This document shows positions 36,501 to 43,051 of a DNA stretch of 60,000 nucleotides, in pieces. The translations under genes and the position numbers were made by a program. Position 1 is the first letter of the stretch. Each line of letters starts with the position of its first letter. The stretch covers positions 19,783,375 to 19,843,374 of the forward strand of contig CAIIXF020000005.1 in assembly GCA_903813345.2 (NCBI GenBank), in the 5' to 3' direction. A model generated the notes under the pieces. The model searched no databases. It was given only the letters and a program-made list of their open reading frames with translations, and was not told the DNA's origin. This DNA comes from Owenia fusiformis (lineage: Eukaryota; Annelida; Polychaeta; Sabellida; Oweniidae).

Positions 36501-39500
36501 CATTAGGGAGTAAAGTTAAACACTTAATTAGCTAGACAAGCATTATCAGCTTAATTAGCTAAATTAGCCTAATCATATATACAACCATGATCTAGCTAAT
36601 AAGTACGATCAAATTGCATTAAGGCTGTATTTTTGTATGCCGGCGGTGCTAGTGAATTGCGTAATATTTTAATGAGTTTCCTCCCCAGGTATCACTAAAA
36701 AGAACAATAAGCCCTGCAGTGCTCATAACCTGCTCACGTGTTTTCAACAAAATAGCTCATCCGAGCGCATTTACATCACGGTTATTGCAATCGAACTCCT
36801 GTGCTGCACTAGCAACGAGCCAACACGGTTGGCACACGCGGTTAGCCGACAAGATTGACACATCGTAATTAGCGGTTAAAGTGCACTTGGAGTTTTGTAG
36901 AAAACGTATGATCATGTAATTTGCACAGCAGGGGCTTATTGTTGTTTTTTCTTGATACTTGGGGAAAACAGGCAATTCACTAGCCTAAATCATAATTAAG
37001 AGTATACTTACGCTATCTGCTAATTAATACAATTAAAAATGATATGCTAAATAGATCAATTGTATAATACAGGCAGGAGGTAGGGAAGTAAAATAAAATA
37101 CATTAACATATCTTGTATAAGATAAAAGTATGCAAATGCGAAGTAGTGACAGACTTGTATCCAACATCAACTTTGTACCATATTAATGAATCAGATATAA
37201 TATTTTAGTGTTTTGCAATCTATAGGTTTCAGCATGGATTGATCCCAAAGCTGCCACCATTGTGTTGATACCACCTGCTTTAGACCTGCTCAGTATAGCT
37301 AACAATGGTGTCCTAGAGCTGACGGTGGTCGCCACAGATAATGGATATATTCCCAGAAACAGCACATGTACTGTAAAGGTGACCATACATATACTCTCAG
37401 GTAAGAAAAAGAAAATCCTATCTACCTGTTGAATTGATCAATGTCATAGCATATCACTTACAAGTGATCTGCATGATACTCTGCCTATTGAGTCACAAAC
37501 TACAGTACCTTACAAAACATGACCAAGTCCTCTTTATGCACAATTGAATATAGAGAGGAGAGGTACCCACTTGAGCATGTTTCGTAAGGTACTGTAGTTT
37601 TTGACTAAGAAGCAGATTATCAGCAAACTTTCAATACAAATTTCACATCTATCAATCGAATCTCATATACTTGTTGAGCACCATGCATTGCTTTATCTCT
37701 TTCAGTGCCATACGTTCCACCAACTGTTGCATTCGAGGAAAAAGAATTCTGGAGAAATATTATAATCATAGTGATAGTGTCCGCTATCATCTTCATCTTT
37801 TTGCTGCTTTTTATATTATGGTAAGTCGTCAAATTTTTTCTAGACTCTTAATAATATTACATAGTAGATTCAAATTAATTATGCACGTTCCACTAGAACC
37901 CGGGTCTAGAACTAAGTTCTTCAAAATTATGAAACATACTTACTGAAAAGCATGTGTTCCGTGAAAACCATACACAAAAGTACATTTGAGAGTCAAATTA
38001 CACTAATATTCACATGTTCTTGCACCGTGAACTAACATCATCCATATAAGAGATCCACCAATCCTAGTATTTTGAACTTCAGGATGTGTATAAAATGGAC
38101 CCCTAAGGAATCTACATTAGCAATAGATGGGGCAGTTGAAAAGGTCACAGAGGTCAAGGTCGTGGGGTTTAAAGATAATGCCGAGGTTAAGGTCATTGAG
38201 AACAATTATGACAGGGCTGACCCAACAGCAAGTCGACCCATCAATAAAATAGCTTACAAATCAAACGATATTCACGAATATTATGAAGATGAAAATACCA
38301 GTATAGCAGAAACTGATACATCTTTACCTATACCTGATGACTGGAACAATAGCCCACGTATAGAAATAAACACTCATATAGATAATAATGTGGATACATC
38401 AGATGACAAGGATATTGACAATATTGAGATGAATGAAAATAAAGGTGACCACATTGAAGGGGTTGAGTATAGAGACTATGAGGAAGAACAGGTGAAGATG
38501 GCTTGGTCATCTAATAATATTGAAGACATAGAGCCTGACCATGATGTAATTAAACCACCATGTATAAATGCTTCAAAGATAAGTCTCCGCAGTGGAACAT
38601 CAACGCAATCATCCCAAAGTGGATCAACATGTAGCTCGACCAGCGTTGGGTCAAAACGATCAAAGAATAGCTCAAAAAGATCCAAAGATACATCAGGTTC
38701 AAAGAGATCTAATAAAATACATCCGACAGATACTAGTAAAAATGTTGAAAGTGATGACAAACTCAAGCACAACACTAGTGGTGGATGGAGGAAATACGAC
38801 CATCATGAAACAATTGAGGAAGCTATAACTAAAGACATCGTATCGGAAGAAGACAACACAAAAATAGAAGATAAAGACAAAGACAAAGGTATTGATGAGA
38901 ACACAGAGGATGATGAATACACAGAATATAGCTCTGATGATGAAAGTACTGACTTTGCTATTGATCCACCAGTAAGATCAGTGTCAAGGATGGATAACAC
39001 AGTGTTTTCTGATTCAGACAGTATATATAGTGATACATCTGCAGGGAGCAGTCTCACGGATACATCTAAATATGTTGACGATCATCAAAGTGAAGATAAT
39101 ATGGACTGTAATGAAAGTGAGCCATGTTTGGAAGACACTAATGTAATGGTTGTTGATGATACTGGTAAGAAAATTGCACATGAAAACAATACGATTCTAC
39201 CAAAATCCAAAATAATTGAAAATCATCCAAGCATTGTTATAAATGCTAATGAAGGCGTTAAACATACCGAACGTCCAAAAACATCTATATGTCGACCAGT
39301 TGATGTCGTAAACCATGAACAAAAAGAAAGAATCAAAAGTGCGTTCAATTGGCGAGAGGGTGCTAATTTAGTGAGCATTGATAAAACTGATTCAAAGCAT
39401 CCCCCCACCAAACACGCATTTGAAGCTAACTCAGGCTCATCGCGTAGAAGAGACAGTACTAAAGATATGGAGGTTCGTTTTAATATAAATGATAATAAGG

Positions 39501-39637
39501 TTAATGTCATTGAATCTGATGCTGCTTCAATTAATGATCACCACTATACGAAGAACAATGATGGAATCACTAGAAAGTCCGCTAAACAGAAGCAATTGTC
39601 AAAATTACAAAAACGATTAAAAACAGGTTATTCTTAA
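12201..39637 (+). CDS. Giant single-pass cadherin, 30 exons, about 3,031 residues
   Basis: Reconstructed from in-frame exon boundaries with consistent phases; the exon lengths sum to 9,096 nt including the stop. The product has a signal peptide (about residues 1-28), about 23 cadherin repeats to about residue 2475, one membrane helix (about 2494-2514) and a 517-residue cytoplasmic tail. Repeats show the calcium-binding signatures DxNDN(A/S/D)P, ATDxDSG and LDYE/FDYE. No EGF or laminin-G domain is visible, so it resembles protocadherin/Fat-like adhesion proteins only in its repeat array. The tail has no catenin-binding motif that I recognise. Exons 3-18 are all symmetric phase-1 cassettes. N-glycosylation sequons recur at fixed places in each repeat. 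The start ATG at 12201 was chosen because it opens a hydrophobic signal; ATG at 12210 is an alternative. Expected role: calcium-dependent surface adhesion or recognition. Confidence 0.85.
12695..12932 (+). CDS. Cadherin exon 2
   Basis: Starts after TCTTACAG with 'VVEYINASNN'. It carries DVNDNLP closing repeat 1 and the front half of repeat 2 (ATDADS, ISYSLD), then ends phase 1 at ATT CTT G|GTAAGC. Its 238 nt fit phase 0 to phase 1. Confidence 0.8.
13158..13472 (+). CDS. Cadherin cassette exon 3
   Basis: 315 nt, phase 1/1, bounded by ATTTCAG and C|GTAAGA. Its last base is C instead of the usual G, so the codon made with the next exon is CAA (Gln) rather than GAA (Glu). Its 3' two thirds are almost identical in DNA to exon 4. 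Confidence 0.85.
13560..14675 (-). mobile_element. 5'-truncated LINE fragment in cadherin intron 3
   Basis: Minus-strand translation shows 'GSILGPLFFILYINDIYL' and the reverse-transcriptase catalytic block 'LFADDTNLL' (about 14,560-14,690). A LINE C-terminal region follows (SLIYSYLIYGNVIWG, about 14,200-14,250; 'HNYNTRNK', 'WNEL'). These are typical of the Jockey/CR1/RTE-like group. Frames are broken near 14,430. The element ends in T-rich plus-strand sequence (an A-rich 3' tail). It lies between two nearly identical cadherin exons. Confidence 0.75.
14758..15072 (+). CDS. Cadherin cassette exon 4
   Basis: 315 nt, phase 1/1, with the same unusual C|GTAAGA donor as exon 3. It differs from exon 3 mainly in the first third ('TFDHESLQITNF'). 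The copies are close enough that either a recent duplication or gene conversion is needed to explain them. Confidence 0.85.
15184..15501 (+). CDS. Cadherin cassette exon 5
   Basis: 318 nt. It contains 'ATDDDIGQQNSNVTYSLD', one residue longer than the usual ATDxDSGQN loop; only exon 8 shares this insertion and the ending 'YGFVIDG'. Confidence 0.85.
15618..15935 (+). CDS. Cadherin cassette exon 6
   Basis: 318 nt with 'NNTLDYETETNTSF' and a cysteine in 'VTCTEGE', features shared only with exon 9. The donor is the less common G|GTTGGT. Confidence 0.8.
16051..16365 (+). CDS. Cadherin cassette exon 7
   Basis: 315 nt. The front half of the following repeat is distinctive ('SISESASFASVLVVMATD'). 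Its position relative to exons 5 and 6 is matched by exon 10 after exons 8 and 9. Confidence 0.85.
16580..16897 (+). CDS. Cadherin cassette exon 8
   Basis: 318 nt after TTCTTTAAG. It is diverged at its start ('GASGNITLFINALDYEVEHN') but shares the 'DDDIGQQNSNVTYSLD' block with exon 5. Confidence 0.85.
17138..17452 (+). CDS. Cadherin cassette exon 9
   Basis: 315 nt, a close relative of exon 6 (LDYETETNTSF, VTCTEGE) but one codon shorter in the 'LADIATDVDSG' region. Confidence 0.85.
17597..17911 (+). CDS. Cadherin cassette exon 10
   Basis: 315 nt with 'DYNDNSPIFNN' and 'VMATDLDSGQNSNISYSLD', most like exon 7 in this last block. Confidence 0.85.
18045..18359 (+). CDS. Cadherin cassette exon 11
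   Basis: 315 nt with the divergent opening 'AHTGYVSVLDNMLDYESEHN' and ending 'YGFVIGG'. It retains LEYNDNSP and ATDIDSG calcium motifs. Confidence 0.85.
18492..18806 (+). CDS. Cadherin cassette exon 12
   Basis: 315 nt beginning 'EVSGNITLLNNTFDFEST', with DFNDNIP and ATDADYGQN (Tyr replacing the usual Ser). Confidence 0.85.
18815..18846. repeat. (CATT)n microsatellite
   Basis: Eight consecutive copies of ATTC/CATT starting 9 nt inside intron 12, just after the donor. Confidence 0.9.
19129..19240. repeat. Perfect 29-bp inverted repeat just before exon 13
   Basis: GTTATGTCACTATGACGTGA and the following AATATGCCT at 19129-19157 are perfectly reverse-complemented at 19212-19240. The loop holds a smaller inverted repeat (CCCAAATATAG with CTATATTGGG). 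The hairpin ends 26 nt before the exon 13 boundary. Confidence 0.85.
19267..19581 (+). CDS. Cadherin cassette exon 13
   Basis: 315 nt with 'PSNTFDYESLRNTSF' and 'TIVEGETVTSALLVEATDDD'. Donor G|GTGAGT. Its acceptor lies next to the strong hairpin at 19129-19240. Confidence 0.85.
19735..20052 (+). CDS. Cadherin cassette exon 14
   Basis: 318 nt and one of the most diverged cassettes ('ATTGNISVPNNSLDYELEQN', 'TDGGKPALQGNTSVYVYILD'). The ATD aspartate region reads 'EAYDIDSG'. Confidence 0.85.
20297..20611 (+). CDS. Cadherin cassette exon 15
   Basis: 315 nt with 'TFDYELIKNTSFIVFATD', shared with exon 16, and the ending 'DGTNNGFTIMG'. A 6.46-kb mobile element lies in the following intron. Confidence 0.85.
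20716..20915 (+). repeat. Terminal repeat A1
   Basis: 200 bp starting AATTAAAATTCAACACG and ending CACAGTTTTAG, essentially identical to 25342-25541. Confidence 0.9.
22115..23560 (+). repeat. Diverged repeats inside the split-repeat element
   Basis: A motif resembling GTGAATCGATAC...GGTCGGATTCAGGCATA followed by a TTGGATAC-like segment recurs at about 22120, 22383, 22683, 22857, 23075 and 23327. Spacing is irregular (about 170-300 bp). The copies are old and non-coding. Unit boundaries are approximate. Confidence 0.5.
23620..24210 (+). repeat. Minisatellite of about 79 bp
   Basis: The phrase ATGTTTGGCATTATTACCAG recurs at 23901, 23980, 24058 and 24137 with 78-79-bp spacing; more diverged or shorter copies occur near 23630, 23690 and 23830. 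Each unit includes GTTGTTCTGTTGAAGTACAG and GGAACTCCGAC. Confidence 0.85.
24356..25195 (+). repeat. Internal direct repeat interrupted by a hAT-like insertion
   Basis: A block with GTATGGACACACGCCTA, TATAAGATAGATACAAG and AAGAAGACTACTTTGTTGGA appears at 24372-24510 and again at 24994-25195. The second copy continues into a third partial copy (GATGCCTTGGACTGATTCAA). The intervening 24543-24993 is a separate insertion. Confidence 0.8.
24543..24993. mobile_element. 451-bp hAT-like miniature element, GTATGGAC duplication
   Basis: Exact 8-bp direct repeats GTATGGAC (24535-24542 and 24994-25001) flank inverted ends TAGGGGTACCACGA and TCGTGGTACCCCTA. An 8-bp duplication with TAGGG-type ends fits hAT. 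The interior has CTCGAGCGCTCGAG palindromes near the left end and many TCGTATCG repeats near the right end. It is nested in the split-repeat element and therefore younger. Confidence 0.85.
25261..25344 (+). repeat. Internal repeat B1
   Basis: 84 bp beginning GCTGCTGGCTCCAATTTAAT, identical to the right terminus at 27092-27175, and fused directly to A2. Confidence 0.9.
25342..25541 (+). repeat. Internal repeat A2
   Basis: 200-bp copy of the left terminus. It shares AAT (25342-25344) with the end of B1, as expected of a circle junction. Confidence 0.9.
27092..27175 (+). repeat. Terminal repeat B2
   Basis: 84-bp right terminus ending GGAAATAAT. The pre-insertion site would read GCTATTTTGAATGTATGTTA. 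An AATAAA lies about 12 bp upstream. Confidence 0.9.
27274..27588 (+). CDS. Cadherin cassette exon 16 (mosaic)
   Basis: 315 nt after GTATTTTTAG. The 5' part ('TFDYELIKNTSFIVFATD') matches exon 15. The 3' part ('ANVLAVVSSDLDSGENSNVTYTLD') matches exons 3 and 4, more than 12 kb away, indicating exchange between cassettes. Confidence 0.85.
27868..27965. repeat. Partial miniature element shared with 37,470-37,625
   Basis: The segment with ATCTGCCAATTGAGTCGAAA, CTACAGTACCTTGTAAAACA and CCTCTCTACATTCAA closely matches the fold-back at 37,470-37,625. It represents one arm and the centre only, and overlaps the region just before exon 17. Confidence 0.6.
28005..28319 (+). CDS. Cadherin cassette exon 17
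   Basis: 315 nt with 'TFDYESLHNTSFIVFATD' and 'TLTEGEALPSALVTMATDED', ending AT GAT G|GTAAAG. TACAGGGTG-type mariner-like termini occur singly in the introns on both sides (27,768 and 28,438). Confidence 0.85.
28881..29195 (+). CDS. Cadherin cassette exon 18, last of the array
   Basis: 315 nt beginning 'DITGNISLLNNTFDYESFKN' and ending GAC A|GTAAGT. The last base A (not G) gives a Ser codon with the next exon. 'DYNDNTPVIGN' begins the next repeat. Confidence 0.85.
29342..30094. mobile_element. TTAA-flanked fold-back element in intron 18
   Basis: Flanked by TTAA (29338-29341 and 30095-30098). The ends GGTGCTATGGAA and TTCCATAGCACC are inverted. Similarity continues inward for about 220 bp with landmarks TTAACAGGAAATGACAAAAC and GTGACAAA on one side and their complements on the other. 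TTAA targets are characteristic of piggyBac and Kolobok superfamilies. It is non-coding. A second copy is at 52518-52890. Confidence 0.8.
30254..30474 (+). CDS. Cadherin exon 19
   Basis: First exon after the cassette array: 221 nt, phase 1 to phase 0. It carries 'SQFGNISLLNNAFDFEAMN', FAKDNGDIP and DYNDNDP, then stops mid-repeat at 'SRGY'. The 3' part of the usual cassette is in a separate exon. Confidence 0.8.
30591..30730. repeat. Intronic inverted repeat
   Basis: AATCCTATGGTTCTTCAAAA near 30591 pairs with TTTTCAAAACCATAGGATT near 30712. A shorter GATATCAATATCCACT/CTTATGGATATCA pairing lies inside. It is a small hairpin-forming sequence in intron 19. Confidence 0.6.
30810..30909 (+). CDS. 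Cadherin exon 20
   Basis: 100 nt, phase 0 to phase 1: 'MTRVKAVDADSGPNKDISYT' to 'FKMNG'. Exons 19 and 20 together correspond to one cassette split by an extra intron. Confidence 0.8.
31071..31346 (+). CDS. Cadherin exon 21
   Basis: 276 nt, phase 1/1, 'ANTGDLNLQNNTFDFLLVQS' to 'SDLDIGSLNYSVSG'. The calcium motif is degenerate (DINNHAP instead of DYNDNAP). The donor is the weak G|GTTAAT. Confidence 0.8.
31465..31899 (+). mobile_element. Miniature element immediately upstream of exon 22
   Basis: About 430 bp from AATAACGCAGATGCGAGTAG to CTCGCATCTAGTCTATTGTA, closely similar to the copy at 32509-32953. AGATGCGAGTAG and CTA(C/T)TCGCATCT are inverted terminal motifs. Its right end abuts exon 22 and supplies the pyrimidine-rich tract and most of the 3' splice site. 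Confidence 0.75.
31901..32037 (+). CDS. Cadherin exon 22
   Basis: 137 nt, phase 1 to 0: 'GAYSSLFNATKDNNGTLTLA' to 'LFSATTD', followed by GTAAGT. It is the back half of a diverged repeat lacking LDYE. The acceptor AG is made from the terminal TA of the upstream miniature element plus one G. Confidence 0.75.
32322..32502 (+). CDS. Cadherin exon 23
   Basis: 181 nt, phase 0 to 1: 'VVLILSTDNINSPVFNETEY' and 'TAADIDGWVNGDITYEIIGE'. The inter-repeat calcium motif is reduced to DNINSP. Confidence 0.8.
32509..32953 (+). mobile_element. Second copy of the GATGCGAGTAG miniature element
   Basis: Same orientation and ends as the copy at 31465-31899, starting a few bases after the exon 23 donor. Internal landmarks (AGTAGGTAGTTACCAG, CATATGACATCA/ATGAGATCA-type region, TAACATGGGGTCTATG) are conserved. 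Confidence 0.75.
33087..33331 (+). CDS. Cadherin exon 24 with a furin-type KRRKR site
   Basis: 245 nt, phase 1 to 0. It begins 'GKRRKRAVYITGPFAINATTG', so a dibasic RRKR|A sequence (about residues 2174-2177) sits in the mid-repeat loop. LNRETQP, VDDGIPPMSG and DANDETP motifs follow. Proprotein convertases recognise R-x-K/R-R; cleavage here would separate most of the ectodomain from the membrane part. Confidence 0.8.
33701..33946 (+). CDS. Cadherin exon 25
   Basis: 246 nt, phase 0/0: 'NATIGTFIATMNATDGDLAP' to 'EFNFTEKGITIDIGVI'. It has the front of a repeat with ATDGD and the middle 'FSINATSGILV'. Donor ATC|GTAAGT. Confidence 0.8.
34371..34840 (+). repeat. Six tandem copies of the exon 26 acceptor and exon start
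   Basis: A 77-79-bp unit begins at 34371, 34449, 34526, 34604, 34683 and 34762, with the true exon at 34841. Each copy has TTTCAG or TTCAG, then (C/T)TTGAGATAGAGGCCATTGA and a GGGGATG/GGGGTTG stretch that diverges from the exon. Each copy therefore recreates a candidate 3' splice site plus about 50 nt of exon. Several copies would shift the frame or add stops if used. Confidence 0.9.
34841..34952 (+). CDS. Cadherin exon 26
   Basis: 112 nt, phase 0 to 1: 'LEVEAIDRALGLVGDVHLVE' then 'NRNYHAPVFNQ'. It was chosen over the six upstream copies because only this one continues into an open frame and a GTAAGT donor. Confidence 0.75.
35496..35629 (+). CDS. Cadherin exon 27
   Basis: 134 nt, phase 1 to 0: 'SVYNATIYNN' to 'ATDLDSGQEGDITYSLSQNG' and SM. 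The donor ATG|GTTTGT is weak. The following intron is about 1.6 kb with two fold-back elements. Confidence 0.7.
35650..36392. mobile_element. Fold-back element in intron 27
   Basis: GGTATCGATATGGT near 35658 is inverted at 36374-36390. Inner arms (about 35880-35985 and 36060-36175) pair through CCGAACCTTGTTGGAACAAA/TTTTGTTCCAATGAGGTTCGG and TTTGGTTGATTTAA/TTAAATCAACCAAA. It is non-coding. The insertion signature is unclear. Confidence 0.6.
36648..36984. mobile_element. 337-bp TA-flanked miniature element
   Basis: GCTAGTGAATTGC at 36648-36660 is perfectly inverted at 36972-36984. The arms continue (AACAATAAGCCCTGC with GCAGGGGCTTATTGTT). The TA inside each GCTAG fits a Tc1/mariner-type target duplication. 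Confidence 0.7.
37226..37400 (+). CDS. Cadherin exon 28: end of last repeat
   Basis: 175 nt, phase 0 to 1, starting after TATAG: 'VSAWIDPKAATIVLIPPALD', 'GVLELTVVATDNGYIPRN', 'VKVTIHILS'. It closes the last extracellular repeat before the juxtamembrane exon. Confidence 0.75.
37470..37625. mobile_element. Short hairpin element in intron 28
   Basis: CAAACTACAGTACCTTACAAA and the complement TTTCGTAAGGTACTGTAGTTTTTG form a hairpin around ATAGAGAGGAGAGGTACC. It is related to 27868-27965, so it is a dispersed repeat. Confidence 0.65.
37706..37820 (+). CDS. Cadherin exon 29: transmembrane helix
   Basis: 115 nt, phase 1 to 2. Encodes 'VPYVPPTVAFEEKEFWRN' followed by a long aliphatic run of about 20 residues (Ile, Val, Phe and Leu) ending in Trp. 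This is the only membrane segment after the signal peptide. Confidence 0.85.
38083..39637 (+). CDS. Cadherin exon 30: cytoplasmic tail of about 517 residues
   Basis: Single long terminal exon, entered in phase 2 after TTCAG, beginning 'MCIKWTPKES' after the split Trp codon. It is rich in Asp, Glu, Asn, Lys and Ser. A Ser/Lys/Arg block lies about one third in (STQSSQSGSTCSSTSVGS, then KRSKNSSKRSK). A basic C-terminus follows (KQKQLSKLQKRLKTGYS). I see no catenin-binding, ITAM or other named motif. It looks intrinsically disordered and likely to be phosphorylated, which is inference from composition. Confidence 0.8.
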
Positions 39638-39776
39638 ACTGGAGAATTTCTTTATTCTCCAAAGCAGTGTGGAGGAATTTGGATGTACGAACACCAACTT
39701 GGTATTTGCAATTGTCAATGGAATCCCGAAGTCGGAATATATCGTTAATTTAATAAGGGCACCACTACCTGCAAAA

Positions 39777-39786
39777 AATAAATAAA
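39777..39786 (+). terminator. Candidate cadherin polyadenylation signal
   Basis: Two overlapping AATAAA hexamers about 140 nt after the stop codon. They are the nearest canonical signals, but use is unproven; an ATTAAA lies near 40,098. Confidence 0.4.
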
Positions 39787-40650
39787 TCTAATACAAAATC
39801 ATGGGAACACATGGATTACCTGTATGTATCTGATTCTGGGTCTATTTCTCGTGATTATCAAGACAAGAGAAATCGTTTGACTTAAGAGTGGGAATACCCC
39901 ACAAATTATAGATTAACCTGTCAGTAGTAAAGACGACGAACATATAAGTATATGATTCAAATTATATTTATTCATTGGTAGCTATATTGCAAACTGAATG
40001 ATAGATTCAAAATTTTGTAATGCTAAATGTTCATTTCTTGCGTGTTATTTCACATCAAGATAAAGAAAGATGTCAAGAATATATATATTTATATCGATTA
40101 AAGCATCACATCTGTGTGTGGTATTCAATTAAAAGATGGTGAACATTTTGTGACAAACTAAGGTGTTGTGCAGATATAATTAAAATGGAAATTGTATGAT
40201 GCTGATCATGAGGAGGAATGAAAACGCCAGTTATCTCCGCTCCACTACTGATAATTCATCGGGAAAATTCCACATCACCAATACATTTAGAGAACATGAA
40301 GAATGTAACACAGATCTATGATGGAATAATCAATGCATTTTGTTTAAAGCTCAAACAATTATATAATAGAGTAGCAGAACTTGACTGTGGTGCTGATATT
40401 CTAGACAGACACGAAAAAGTTATAAATTGATTTGGACAAATAATGATAAACAAAGCTGCTATTGTTCAGGAACATTATGAAGGCAACAGTGTAAAATTAA
40501 TAAGACACTATAAAAATTAGCTTACTTTCAAATTATAGAATCTGAAAAGCGGTACCTGTGGAGGTGGTAGATGATAGGTGGAACAAATACTAGTCTGGCT
40601 TAAAGTGCAAACGATCTGGCATTTGATCCAAACAATGGGAATTTCATGTT
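39787..40650. other. Cadherin 3' flank, no gene seen
   Basis: AT-rich; the one frame of about 70 codons at 40218-40430 has no motif I recognise. It could be distal 3' UTR. Confidence 0.4.
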
Positions 40651-41132
40651 CGAGGGGCATTTGAAAAGTCCGTTTCTTTTTGCTCTAATTTTTTTTATTT
40701 TTACAGATTTATTAATGAAACTTCAAGCATATGTTCAATATATATATATACATACATATATATTGAGTATACATCAATATAAATATGATTCCTTATAAGA
40801 AAAGTGAACTTTTGGTTGCCATGGCAACAGCGAGACTTGGTTCAGTGAAGCACTTTAAAAATTCAATGCATGAAACATGCATTCAATGAAAAAAAATTAA
40901 TATGTTCTTTTGAAAATTTGTTTGAAATGTGTTGCCATAGGAAGAAGCTAGTGATGTAATGCATGGACTGCACATTATGGTTGGATACATTGATTGTTAC
41001 GTAAATGTATCCACATTCAAACTGCTCCACTGTATCGAGACAAGTATATTTCAAATGGATGTAAAACTGGGGCTATAACATATTACACGCTATAATTTTC
41101 ACAGCTTAATAATTTTCAAATGTCCCTCGAAA
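40649..41132. mobile_element. Mariner-like miniature element
   Basis: TTCGAGGGGCATTTGAAAA on the left and TTTTCAAATGTCCCTCGAA on the right are inverted ends of a 484-bp block. CGAGGG(A/G)CATTTGAAAA ends resemble mariner termini. The interior has no intact transposase; a (TA)n run and a GTTGCCATGGCAAC palindrome are present. Confidence 0.6.
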
Positions 41133-41159
41133 GTATGGAAGCACCATCGGAATGTAGAA

Positions 41160-42215
41160 TTTTTTTTCATTCCTTTTTTTATTCATTGAAAAACGTTTGA
41201 AAGCAGTTACATTAACATATACAATATACATAATATCATAGAAGTAACACAATTTTCAATCATATTCTTTTTTTAAGCCATCTTACCACACTAGTCATAA
41301 TTTCCCACCTTTTTTCTCTGCCTATTTGCTTGTCAATAAGATAAAACATTTGCTTTAAATCCATTAAAGGTAGGTCTTAACATCGAGTATTTGCATAAGA
41401 ACACACATCTTTTAAATATACTCCACATATTCGTCAAGATAATTGTTCTGTCATTTATACATACTGGTCCTATTAAAATATTCTGTTTTGTACAAAGTGC
41501 TGTCAATTCCTCTGGTAACCAGTTTTCAATGACCACTGTCAGTTCCATTATCACTTTACAGTCATAGAGAAGATGAATTGACTCTGGTTCTACCTTACAA
41601 AAGGTACACAGATCCGATTCTGATAATCCACCAATTTTCAAATATGTGTTGGTGGCCAAAAATCTGAAGAATTTTAAAATTGAATGAAGCTAATTTTGCT
41701 TCAAAATTGCTGACCTTATTGTTTTCTATTGATCATTTTCCAGTCTTTTTATGTGTTGTTTTTTGTCTTTCAAAGTTATTTAAACGATCACCGTTTTTCT
41801 TAATATCGCTCAACCACTGATTAGGAATTGTATTTCTGAGACTCAAATAGTCAAGAAAGTTAATGTTTGTATTGAACTTTTCATTGAATTCTTCTTGATT
41901 AAGAATTATATTAGACTGATGAAACATATCTTGTAGTACAATTGTCTCTCCATTGGCTCTTACATTTTGGTTCTTTGTAAGCTTTGCCCAAGTGTTGCAC
42001 ATAGCAAGTTCAGCCCTCAATTCTAAATCATGATTTGCCTCTTTCTCTTTTTGTTCAGTGTATATTCTAAAAGTGTAAACAAAATCTTTCCAGAATTTAT
42101 TTGAAATATTTTCTTCTATTTTCTTTAAGGCTTTTGAATCATATGCAAAGAGTTCACGTTTTGAGTTTACATTTAAGATATTAAGTGCCGACAGCCACGC
42201 TTTAATTTGAAAAAA
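41160..42215 (-). mobile_element. LINE A, 3' part (L1/Tx1-like ORF2 C-terminus)
   Basis: The minus-strand translation has 'IKAWLSALNILN' near 42,200, 'AKLTKNQNVRANGE', 'FNTNINFLDYLSLRNTIPNQ', then after a break 'LCTFCKVEPESIHLLYDCKV', a Cys-x2-Cys...His-x4-Cys zinc-binding motif found at LINE ORF2 ends. The 3' end is A-rich on the minus strand (T-rich, 41,161-41,190). It is interrupted at its 5' side by LINE B; more of the same family lies at 46,186-46,560. Confidence 0.7.
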
Positions 42216-42301
42216 CTTGAAAAGGAATCGTTATTTATAACGCAACTTTCAGACCCATTATACAAAATTCTCCCAATAATGTTCATGAAAAGCCATCTCG
42301 G

Positions 42302-43051
42302 ATGGCTGAATATCCATTTGAAAAGGAAACGACAATAATTGTACTAAATGTTCCACAAAAGGAAAATGAGTATATATCCGAAAAAATAAAGGTATTGATG
42401 AGGGAGGGCCTGAATATGTCACCTGACATCATTTCAAATGTTGCAAGGTGTCGACAGCGATATAGACACAAGCCTGGTGTTGTAAAAATGCAGGTCAGAA
42501 ACCCGGAAGCCAAAATAGAAATTCTAAAAAAGAAGCAAATGTTGAAGAATGACGATCGCTTCAAAAACGTGTACCTCCTACCGTCAAAATCACATGAGAA
42601 GAGATTGATTGAGATCAATTGTAAGGAACTACTGAATAATATACCCGGATTTGAAAACAAAGCGTACTCTTTTACCAATAGTGGGAGGCTGCAAATAGAA
42701 AGAGGCTCTACACGTGACAACTACAGACAGCAGCAAAATAACCCGAATAGAGGGCGTTACCTTGGCAACGAAGATTTCAAAGATCCCAATGGTGGCAATA
42801 ATGACGCTTATCATAGAGATCGTTACTTCAAAAGCCAAGACTCTGGACGTCGTTATTTCAACAATAGCGACAGGAATCGTTATCCTGCTTATGATCGTTA
42901 CTATGATAATAAGCACCCTGGCTACGGAGGTCGTTTCGACAATGATGATCATAAAGGAGGCTATTACGGAGCTAACAACAACTTCAGAGGCCGCTATTAT
43001 GATGATGAATATGATGTCAGGGAGATGAGAAATGATACTAGTGATTGGTAG
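42302..43051 (+). CDS. LINE B ORF1, RNA-binding protein
   Basis: 249 codons from the first ATG; the frame is open upstream to about 42,217, so the true N-terminus may be missing. 'TTIIVLNVPQKENEYISEKI' resembles an RRM first strand and helix as in L1/Tx1-type ORF1 proteins. The C-terminal third is rich in Arg, Gly, Tyr, Asn and Asp (RGRYLGNEDF, GRYYDDEYD), as in RNA-binding chaperone tails. It ends with TGG TAG, after which the frame continues into ORF2. Confidence 0.7.
   Translation: MAEYPFEKETTIIVLNVPQKENEYISEKIKVLMREGLNMSPDIISNVARCRQRYRHKPGVVKMQVRNPEAKIEILKKKQMLKNDDRFKNVYLLPSKSHEKRLIEINCKELLNNIPGFENKAYSFTNSGRLQIERGSTRDNYRQQQNNPNRGRYLGNEDFKDPNGGNNDAYHRDRYFKSQDSGRRYFNNSDRNRYPAYDRYYDNKHPGYGGRFDNDDHKGGYYGANNNFRGRYYDDEYDVREMRNDTSDW

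Noticed and set aside
38328-39510. Minus-strand frames rich in Leu/Ser/Val opposite the cadherin tail
   Set aside because: Antisense of the acidic Ser/Asp-rich coding exon; no independent support.
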